Below, one piece after another: positions 52,701 through 60,182 of a stretch of DNA of 64,000 nucleotides (position 1 is its first letter; each line of letters opens with the position of its first letter). Under the pieces are notes generated by a model. It saw nothing but the letters and a program-made list of their open reading frames with translations, had not been told where the DNA came from and searched no databases. The position numbers were made by a program, and so were the translations under genes. Source of the DNA: Diplonema japonicum (taxonomy: Eukaryota > Euglenozoa > Diplonemea > Diplonemida > Diplonemidae); the NCBI GenBank assembly GCA_964019335.1, contig OZ025680.1, positions 1 through 64,000 of the forward strand. Reading direction: 5' to 3'.

Positions 52701-54614
52701 GACAAACTCCTCGCAAGTGGCGACCTGTGTTGTTGATCACATAAAAGGGCGCATACTCCGGAGACGGTGACAAAGCCCTTGGTGTCTCGACTCTGACAAT
52801 CTCAACTTGCTGTAAGTCCTCCGCGTTCTTGAAGCTGTGGGCGATTAGAAAAATGACACCGCAACACACCTCAGGTTTCGGTCACAGGCGGCTGCATTTG
52901 GCGACAACATGCTCGCGGACTTACAGATCGCTCTTGCAAGAGGTGACTCGCATGCAGGAGGGCCAACATCTATAGTCATGTACCCAGTGTGTCTCCTCTG
53001 TTGCAGAGAAGGCAAGGATGTGTTGCTATTTGTGCGTGAAATAGGGAAGCTGTACTGATTCATGGGCTTATCTTTGTTAAGCAGTGCTTGCACGGGCAGT
53101 GTTTTCCTTCGGCCGTCTGCATCGCTACAATCGAAGTCACTCTGCTCTAAATCGTTGTCAACCTCTTCTTCCTGATCTTCGTCTTCTCGCAGCAAGCTCG
53201 CAGAGTGCTCTCTGAAACTGCCTTCCTGCACAGTCGAAATTTCTCTCAAAGAAGGATCCTTATCATCAAAAGCAACTTGCATCGACCCGTTAGTTGTGAA
53301 GAGTTCAAGGGCTTTCCTGCTCCCTTGACTCCTGAAGCTAACATCCCTGCTTACTGCCTTTGGTGGTGCGTCTGCCGCTATCACAGGAGTTGGTGTCTTT
53401 GACCCATCTTCGATGTGTGTCGCCTCCGGTTGGTGCGCGAGGGCATCCTCTAGAGCATCTGCAAGACGGTTCCGTTCCTCCAAGGCCACACTCAGCTCAT
53501 CCTCTAACTCGTGTATCCTGTTGATGTGTACTTCGTGCGCTTCAGCATGTTCCTCGCACCTCTCCTTCAGGCAGTCTCTTTCTAGTTCGATAGCTGCAAT
53601 GGACACTTGGTACTCTTCCAAGAGCGAATCTTTTCTTCGTACCTTGCTTTCAAGCAGTTTCGTGTTGTGCACGTACGCCTGCAAGTCGTCTTCAAGCTTT
53701 GTCACAGTGCCTTTCCATCTAAAGTCGCAATTCTTGGCGGTGAGCTCTTCCTTGTATCGAGCCTCGAGGACAGCCTCCTCTTGTAACACAGTACACCGTT
53801 GGCGTTCTTCGTTGACTTGCACACGGAGGTCGACCTTCTCAGAGTTGACAAGCCGCAGTTCATCCTCTAGCTTGCGGAGATGCTTCTCTACTTCTGTCCG
53901 CAAGTTACATTCTGCTGAAATGTCATTTAAAAGCTTTTCTTCTGTTTCCTGAGAACGGTGCTTTTGCTCGTGTGCAGCACCCCGCAAGGCTTGCACTTCC
54001 TTCCACAAATGGTCGCATTTAGCGCGGGTTTCCTCCAGCATGATATCGGTGTTGTGCCCCTCTGACCTCACTGCCTCGGAACTTTCGGACAACTTCTTGT
54101 TCAAAGACTGCAGCTCGTTGGTAGCAGCCTGCAGCGTTTTATTCTTTGTCGACAACCTGTTGATCTCTTCTTCCTTTTCTTTAAGGGTGTCTTTTAGGGT
54201 TGTAAGCTGTGCTTGTGCGCTGCCGCTGGCATGCTCTTCTGTAGCAGACAGCTTCACGATCTCTACCTCCTTCTCCCTGACGGTTCTGTCCAACTCAGAA
54301 AGCTTCCTGTCCCTTTCGTTAATCGCCTGCTGCAGTCTAGCATTCTCTTCTGTCATTAACGTGTTCTCGGATTTTAAATCGTTCATCAGCAGCAGCTTTT
54401 CAGTCACCTCATCCCCAAGGTCTAAGGACTGCAACTGCTCCTCCATAGTCAACAACCTGAGCTTAAGGTCGAAGTTTATCTTCCTAATTCGGTTGTGATC
54501 CTTCTCTAAATCCTGGTAGGTAGGCTGTGGGTTTTGCCGGTACGGCGATGTGATCCGAGGCCCATAGGAATGATCGGAACCACCGAAGGAGTCATCGAGG
54601 CCTGTTGAGTACAT
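49727..54614 (-). CDS. Centrosomin-like coiled-coil protein (CM1 motif)
   Basis: Six exons: 54614-52870, 52834-52757, 52724-52419, 52385-52041, 52009-51492 and 51456-49727 (4722 nt, 1573 residues). The first intron has a GTGTG donor, the other four GTATG. Residues about 35-62 contain LEKDHNRIRKINFDLKLRLL then MEEQLQ, matching the CM1 motif (E-N-F-x-L-K-L-R-I-x-x-L-E-E) with which centrosomin, CDK5RAP2 and Mto1 recruit and activate gamma-tubulin complexes. A long coiled coil follows to about residue 400. The middle is Ser-rich, with nine RTLS motifs in exon 5. A second coiled coil (residues about 1010-1300) and a Ser/Pro tail with a His-rich patch (SHSHIHHSHIHSDD) end the protein. It is probably a basal-body or spindle-pole scaffold. 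The frame is open upstream to 54956, but CM1 and a CCACAG acceptor favour 54614. Confidence 0.8.
51560..51955 (-). repeat. Nine RTLS phosphosite-like repeats in the centrosomin-like gene
   Basis: Exon 5 encodes nine RTLS tetrapeptides, most followed by GR, PM, PL or SR (HRTLSGR, FRTLSGR, TRTLSGR, PRTLSGR, HRTLSPL), spaced 13-30 residues apart. R-x-x-S is the consensus of basophilic kinases such as PKA or CaMK, and some sites are also S-P. The linker sequences differ, so this is a conserved short motif in disordered sequence and not simple tandem duplication. Confidence 0.85.
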
Positions 54615-55217
54615 GGCATGCCTGTGGTGGTGATGCTGAGCGTGAACGGGACAAAGAAAACTAATGAAGCGAGATTGCTCGGAAGAACACAAACAACTAG
54701 GCAAAAAAAAAAGCTGTCTCGATTTTAGTGGTGCCATGCAGTATGTGACACAGCGGCCACCCTTGTGAAACTTCGCCCCGAAGCCTCCCAAGTCCCCTGT
54801 GGTCCCGTAGAAAGTAAAGTGGAGAGGTAAAGAAAGCTTGGAAATTGAAATAGGGAGAGGGGCCACAGAAGCAATTAAACACCAACTAGAGAGTTGTGGG
54901 AGGCTTGCTTCACTGGCACGATGCCGCGGGGAGGCTACTTGACCTGGTGAAGCCACCTCCTTGTTCGATGTAATGGGATAAGGGACTCTCCGTTGAGGGC
55001 GATGCTAACTGGCGCCACGCGTGGGCTCTCCACCCCCGTCCAGGTTTCCCCACGTGTACGGCTTTAGAACGAGAGTTTCCCTTTCGCTTGTGTTTCTCCA
55101 AACCACAATTACCAGGAACCACCACAGGGAGGTTGGAAACATTGGTCCCCCCCCAAAAAAAAAGAAGAATGACTTTGGTTGCTTATAAGCCGCCTGGCGT
55201 ACAAGCAACTGCAGGCA
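54615..55217. other. Intergenic region upstream of the centrosomin-like gene
   Basis: About 600 nt. The reading frame of the centrosomin-like gene stays open to 54956, but the peptide there looks unconserved and the region is better read as 5' flank. A C8-A9 run occurs at about 55146-55163. No other feature was recognised. Confidence 0.45.
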
Positions 55218-55530
55218 CAGTCTACTTGATTACAGGGGGTGCTCCTCGGCCGAGTTGTAGCTTCTTCTGCGTTCCGCGTCGTGTCCTTAATGCGTGCGGT
55301 GTATAACTCAACCCCAGCCGGGGCGCCCCGGGTAACCAAGATTCTGCGCTCGTGCAGTTTGCTGCATGTTCGTCACCCTGAGCATCTGCAATACCTTCTC
55401 CCACTCGGGCGCTACCGGTGATGACCGACGAGGAGGTCAACAGCGAACAACACATCTGATGTACTTCTTATATTTCCATGTTATCCCCACCACCAATAAA
55501 GTACAGAAACTGTAGCTTAGAATCGTTGGT
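55218..55530 (-). repeat. Dispersed repeat, copy 1, headed by a spliced leader
   Basis: On the minus strand a spliced-leader sequence (55529-55494) is followed by GTGGTGGGGATAAC and about 260 nt that align with 59080-59290. Shared blocks include GAAGTACATCAGATG, TTCGCTGTTGACCTCCTCGT, CTCAGGGTGACGAACA and GAAGAAGCTACA/AAAAGAAGCTACA, ending at CCCCCTGTAA(A)TCAAG. Copy 2 lacks the SL and about 70 central nt. SL plus body suggests that copy 1 is a retrocopy of a trans-spliced transcript. Open frames in it (up to 77 codons) are not conserved in copy 2. Confidence 0.7.
55494..55529 (-). other. Spliced-leader exon sequence, second occurrence
   Basis: 36 nt on the minus strand, identical to the SL at 10366-10402 except for one missing A in the central A-run. 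It is followed by GTGGTGGGG, so the first two bases could also be read as a splice donor; an SL RNA gene is a possible but less favoured alternative. The body downstream is shared with a copy that has no SL (59080-59290). Confidence 0.7.
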
Positions 55531-55808
55531 GGGAAAGAAAGAAATGAAGAACGGAAGGAACAGAAAGGCTAAAAATAACTATTTATAACTATGTGTCTTT
55601 GTTGTTCGCACGCAAAAAAAAAAAAAGTTTTAAAAGCTGCGAAAGTGTTTTGCTCGGCACAAGTACATGTAGTTATAAAATCACTTTTGAAAGATAAATA
55701 TTTGTAACAAAAAGAAAAAAAGAAAATAATAAACGACAGTTTAATACAGCTTTTTAAAAGAAATCCGAAATGCACCGGTGAGCGAAAAGGGGATGATTGC
55801 GTGAATCG

Positions 55809-58800
55809 TCACGTTGCCCCATTCTCTGCAAACACGGAAGACTTCAGCAATGCTGGTGCTGCGGGCCTCTCGTCCGTGGCACGTGTCAAACAGGAAGTGA
55901 TCATGTCGAAGATGTCGCAGCTGACAACAGGTAGCGTGGGCATAAAGGCCTCATCTGAACCTAAGTTATGCAACAACCTCTCTCGTGACATAGACTCATA
56001 AGGGGTGCCCCCCAGCAGCACGATAGTTATAATACCAAAGCCCCATATGTCAGAAGCAAACTCTGTGTGCCCACGGCACGCTTCTGGAGCCATAAAACAA
56101 GGTGTCCCTAGCTGTGTTCCCAGAAAATCTCCCATGCTGCTCGTTCCGTAATCACAAAGCTTGCAGTGTCCCTCAGCACCCAGCAGCACGTTCTCAGGCT
56201 TCAGGTCACTATGCACTACATTATTTGCGTGCAGGTAACTAAGGCCTTTTAGAATATCCTCCAAAAAGGAGGATATGCATTTAAACGGGAGCACTCCGAA
56301 CTGTTCTATGACGCGTGCGAGGGACTCCCCAGGATAATATTCCATCAAGATGAAGAGGGTGTCCTGCGCCACAGCAGTATCGTAATACGCCACTATGTAC
56401 TCGTTAGAAAGACTGCTCAGGACCGAGACTTCAACAATCGGGTTGTTTAGTGACTGTCGAGAGGAAATGGGGTTGGTGGACCTCAACGCAGCTGGGGAAC
56501 ACTTCTCGTTCATGCCCAGCCACACCTTGCCGAGCCGACCCTTGCCCAGCAGCCTGTTGCTGCGATACCATGACTGTCTACTGCTGTCTATAAATGATGA
56601 AGGAATGTGTTTCGCGACTTCCACCTTGACCCTGTCATCTAAGTCACAGCTGTCAATAGACAACCTGGGGGACGCTGGGATGCTGCTTCTGTCGCTGCTT
56701 ACAGAGTACGTAATAAATTGCGCGAGCTCGTCCGGCAGTCTCACACTACCAGTGATAGCCTCGAAGAACGGCCACTCGTCACGAATCTCCCTCACATAGG
56801 TGGCAGGGAAGGGGATTTCACACTGGACAGAATACATGCAGTGCTTCAGGATGCGCCACACTTGCTCATCTTTGCTGTTGTTCTTCGCGAGCTCATTAAA
56901 TGCCTCCAAGGCTTCCTTATAGTTGTTGGCCTCAAAGGAGCTGAACCCAACCATGTACTTCTCCACAACAGGTTCGCGCAGAAGCTCGTACACGTACTCG
57001 TTCTGCTTGTGCACGAATGCGATAACGTCAACAGGCCGTGTAAAGAGTTTTACATTCACCCTGCTGTTGCAAGCTTCCGAGATCAGTACGCGTACGGACA
57101 GCAGATTTGCCAGCTTCACTAGGGATCCACATTGAGTGATCGTTGCGCCCACACACGTGCACGATTTCGTGCTAGCATTGCCAATTGTCCCAAAGTAGAA
57201 GCGTCCAGTGTGCACCGCGGCCGCCCAGTTTTTTGGCCCCTTTACGTCGCTCCTCACCTGATTACTGATAGCCAGGCAGCAGTGACACGCCGCGAAAGGG
57301 TGCCGTACCACGCTGCTGTGACAGTTAAAGGTCGCTACGACAACATCAGCGGCTAAGGAATGAATAACCCCGTCATGCTTCTCCAGCTCTACAATGCAGT
57401 AGTTAAGGTACCTTTCATTCACAGTGCTGACGTCCGTGTACCCAGGGCAGACAATCATCACGGTGCCGATTGTGTTGTTCAACATGGACACAGACCTCGG
57501 CCGCCGAAAAGGGGGGGATCTCGTTTCCGTAGGTTCTTGTTCGGCCTCGACTAATGCCGCCTGTGCGATGTGCGCTCTGTACTGCTGCAGGCACATAACC
57601 ATCTGGACAAACGATTCTTGAATGGACACGATCTCCTTCAGAGACGACTCCTGCATATCATCCAAGCTGTCGATGTGCATCCGAGAGATGGCCTTCATCT
57701 TTTTTTCCAAGTATGAAAGGGGCTTGCTCAGCAGCCTTTTCGTCATTCCGAGGGCCGTGCACCCCAAGATAGTCATGTATACCAGCCAGCCTACCAAAGA
57801 CATGGCTAGCATGTCGCTGGCATATGCAAGCGTCTCGTCTCGCGCATTATTGACTTTTATTTTTGCCTCTGCTGTTATGTTCTTAGTATAATCAAGGATG
57901 TTTGCTGACGACCTCAGCAGCACCGCTTGCAAAGGCAACCCTGAATGGTTTAGAGGGGCTTGGTAGGCCCAGAAGTGTGTTCCGTCAGCCGAGTCCCACT
58001 CCGATTCGGATTCTGCCCCCTCGCCATGTTGCAGCAAGTAGCTATGGTATTCCGCTATGAGCGGGTCGCTTGAGTTCTTGCCTTGTATACTACCGTGGGA
58101 CACTGCGAGAAGTGTACCGTGCTCGATGCCGTGCCATTCCCCTAAAGTAGAAAAGTACACGAGGTACATGCGTGTGACCTCCTCCTCATCATCCACGGCT
58201 AAGGACAGAAGGAAGCTGTGCGGATCGAGAACCCCGAGAACCTCGCCGACATATTCCCCGGATTGCTTAAAACGCGTCACGTAAATGAGTTCGGCGTCCT
58301 CTAGAAGCCAACCGTCGACGGTGTGACTCTCGTGGAAGTGAGAGTGGCTCCCGACGATGGGGCAGGAACCCGATATCTGTACACCCTGAGCCATGCGGCA
58401 AGGTCCCAGGTCAGGTGTAGCATTATGGTTGACTGTGCTTATAAAGGCGGAGTTGCCTGTCTGATTCATGAAGCAGGTGCTATTCACTTCTTTTTTGCGT
58501 GTGTACATTAAGAGGTTGAAGACAGGGAGCTCCATGCTGTATCCCAATCCGACCATTTCCAGAACATCGTATCCATGTGCCACATGGGAGAACATCAGTA
58601 GATGGATGGACTCGCGCGTGCTGTGCTGCAGCAACCAGGCGATCTCGTGCACCCTGCTCTCCAGCAAAGACAGCCTGTACCTGATGCTTGCTATCCTGTG
58701 GGCTGTCGCCTCGATCAGCAACATGTGCCGTGCATGCTGCATATTAGTCTCTCCCGTGAGGAAGCAACTCCGGAGGCTTTCCTCAGTCTCATCCTTGTAA

Positions 58801-58919
58801 ATCGTAAACGAGTGGTTTCCCGTAATGACAAACAAGGTGACTGTCCCTAATCCTGTCAGTAAAATAAGCCCCACGCACAGGATGACCGACAATCCTGACA
58901 CCGACACATGGCATGGCAT
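55809..58919 (-). CDS. Receptor-like protein: cyclase-homology domain fused to protein kinase
   Basis: 1036 residues, one exon; start at 58919 (MPCHVSVSGLSVILCVGLIL) opens the first membrane span. An ectodomain of about 330 residues follows, Cache-like in placement, then a second span near residue 370 (SLVGWLVYMTILGCTALG) and a HAMP-like/coiled linker. Residues about 480-640 resemble a class III nucleotidyl cyclase (VMIVCPGYTDVS, HSLAADVVVATFN, AVHTGRFYFGTIGN), but the first metal-binding Asp of F-A-D-I is absent and the rest is degenerate. The kinase domain (about 780-1030) has LGKGRLGKVWLG, HSDLKPENVLL (HRD becomes HSD), CDYGTS (DFG becomes DYG) and MAPEACRG. The VAIK Lys is apparently Arg (AALRS). 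It may be a MAP3K-like receptor kinase or a pseudokinase. Cyclase before kinase is the reverse of animal receptor guanylyl cyclases. Confidence 0.85.
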   Translation of the reverse strand: MPCHVSVSGLSVILCVGLILLTGLGTVTLFVITGNHSFTIYKDETEESLRSCFLTGETNMQHARHMLLIEATAHRIASIRYRLSLLESRVHEIAWLLQHSTRESIHLLMFSHVAHGYDVLEMVGLGYSMELPVFNLLMYTRKKEVNSTCFMNQTGNSAFISTVNHNATPDLGPCRMAQGVQISGSCPIVGSHSHFHESHTVDGWLLEDAELIYVTRFKQSGEYVGEVLGVLDPHSFLLSLAVDDEEEVTRMYLVYFSTLGEWHGIEHGTLLAVSHGSIQGKNSSDPLIAEYHSYLLQHGEGAESESEWDSADGTHFWAYQAPLNHSGLPLQAVLLRSSANILDYTKNITAEAKIKVNNARDETLAYASDMLAMSLVGWLVYMTILGCTALGMTKRLLSKPLSYLEKKMKAISRMHIDSLDDMQESSLKEIVSIQESFVQMVMCLQQYRAHIAQAALVEAEQEPTETRSPPFRRPRSVSMLNNTIGTVMIVCPGYTDVSTVNERYLNYCIVELEKHDGVIHSLAADVVVATFNCHSSVVRHPFAACHCCLAISNQVRSDVKGPKNWAAAVHTGRFYFGTIGNASTKSCTCVGATITQCGSLVKLANLLSVRVLISEACNSRVNVKLFTRPVDVIAFVHKQNEYVYELLREPVVEKYMVGFSSFEANNYKEALEAFNELAKNNSKDEQVWRILKHCMYSVQCEIPFPATYVREIRDEWPFFEAITGSVRLPDELAQFITYSVSSDRSSIPASPRLSIDSCDLDDRVKVEVAKHIPSSFIDSSRQSWYRSNRLLGKGRLGKVWLGMNEKCSPAALRSTNPISSRQSLNNPIVEVSVLSSLSNEYIVAYYDTAVAQDTLFILMEYYPGESLARVIEQFGVLPFKCISSFLEDILKGLSYLHANNVVHSDLKPENVLLGAEGHCKLCDYGTSSMGDFLGTQLGTPCFMAPEACRGHTEFASDIWGFGIITIVLLGGTPYESMSRERLLHNLGSDEAFMPTLPVVSCDIFDMITSCLTRATDERPAAPALLKSSVFAENGAT

Positions 58920-59079
58920 CAACCCCTGTTGGCATGAGTTCAAGTTCAATGGGAAGTCGAATACGAAAAGACTAACGAAGGAAAAGGCCTTCACCCTAAG
59001 AAATAATCGGAAGCTGCAAGAATCCACCAAAAAGAAATATATAAGATCAAGAGGCCAGTGTTGGAGGCGTCCTGCACTG

Positions 59080-59290
59080 TCTGCTTGATTTACAGGGGGC
59101 ACCGTGGCCGAGCTGTAGCTTCTTTTGCATTCCGTGTAGTGTCCTTGATGTGCAACAACACCTGTTCGTCACCCTGAGCATTGCAATACGTTGGTCCACT
59201 CCAGGGTGCTACCGGTGATGAGCGACGAGGAGGTCAACAGCGAACATCTGATGTACTTCTTTATATCTCCACGTTATCCACACCACGAGG
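59080..59290 (-). repeat. Dispersed repeat, copy 2, without spliced leader
   Basis: Aligns with copy 1 (55218-55530) from GTGTGGATAACGTGGAGATA to CCCCCTGTAAATCAAGCAGAC at roughly 80 percent, with one deletion of about 70 nt in the centre. It borders an A14 run on the plus strand at 59291-59306. It lies between ATG12 and the receptor-like kinase, so it may contribute to the 5' region of the kinase gene. Confidence 0.7.
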
Positions 59291-59314
59291 GAAAAAAAAA
59301 AAAAAACGTACTTC

Positions 59315-59581
59315 TCACCCAAATACGGACTCCGTTAGATAAACCACATTCAGTTTGCCGTCTTCCAACATAAACGTGCTCAGCAAGGCGCTGGGGTTTG
59401 GTGATTGCAAGGAGGGAAGAAAGCAGTAGATGCCCTCATGTTTAATCTCGTTTATCTCCTTGAGCTTCCGAATGGCATCACCAAATGATGCTCTTCTGCT
59501 TAACCGTACCACAGCGGGGACACTCCTCACAGCACCCCAGGGTGCCCGCTCGACGAAACACACTTCAACAGTGCTACTCAT
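59315..59581 (-). CDS. ATG12: Autophagy ubiquitin-like protein ATG12
   Basis: 88 residues, single exon. The C-terminal half, GIYCFLPSLQSPNPSALLST then DGKLNVVYLTESVFG, follows the ATG12 pattern (F-V-Y-x-N-x-x-F-x-P-N-P ... G-x-L-x-x-x-Y-x-x-x-x-A-W-G). The N-terminal half gives the first strands and a helix (SFGDAIRKLKEINEI). The protein ends in the free Gly that in ATG12 is activated by ATG7 and joined to ATG5; the penultimate Trp is Phe. It lacks the long N-terminal extension of yeast. The assignment is by remembered pattern; ATG8 is less likely because ATG8 has a different core and usually residues beyond the Gly. Confidence 0.75.
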   Translation of the reverse strand: MSSTVEVCFVERAPWGAVRSVPAVVRLSRRASFGDAIRKLKEINEIKHEGIYCFLPSLQSPNPSALLSTFMLEDGKLNVVYLTESVFG

Positions 59582-60011
59582 ATCCTCGTGACCACCCGTG
59601 GAACCTTATGGTTGCGTGAATTGTGATAAGGGGCAAATACAAATACTACGGTAGGCTTTCTCCTCTAGATATACAAGCCATCCAACAGCAACTTCAGGAA
59701 GGCGTGTCTCCCCGAAGTTCGGCTCCCCTACCACCACCACTCTCTTTTAGCAACAACAATTGACCAGTTCGGCTGTAAACAAAAAAAAGAAAAAAAAAAA
59801 AAGGAAAAATCGATTTTTCTTTCTCCTTTTTTTTCTTTTCTTTCTTTCTTTTTTTTTTTTTTTTTTTTTAATTCCCTTGCTAGCCTACCGTTCACGACAA
59901 ATACCGAATAATTGGCTAAAAAACCGTTTTTTTTCTTCTTCCCCCCCCCATTCTTTTTTTTTTCTCTTCTTCCTCTTTGCTGTCATGTTCTCTTCAAGTA
60001 AAACCAAAATG

Positions 60012-60044
<33 letters not shown>

Positions 60045-60088
60045 TAAAGGAGGTTCCTGTTGGAACGTCCCCCTTGTCTCTAAGGTGC

Positions 60089-60128
<40 letters not shown>

Positions 60129-60182
60129 AGAGACATTTAAGGGTACCTGCGGTATGTGGCAGGACGCCTGAAGAGTCTCAAT
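59582..60182. other. Low-complexity interval with long A and T tracts
   Basis: Includes an A/T mosaic at 59770-59870 and two A-runs longer than 30 nt (60010-60041 and 60091-60126). No host gene is recognisable. The second LINE ends inside this interval, at the border of the A-run near 60126-60130. Confidence 0.6.

Noticed and set aside
54615-54956. A longer N terminus for the centrosomin-like protein
   Set aside because: The added peptide lies before the CM1 motif, has unlike composition, and an acceptor plus ATG at 54614 offers a better start.
55494-55529. A genuine SL RNA gene
   Set aside because: The body after the SL is shared with an SL-less repeat copy (59080-59290) and I see no Sm-site or terminal T-run at the expected distance. 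It cannot be fully excluded because the next bases are GT.
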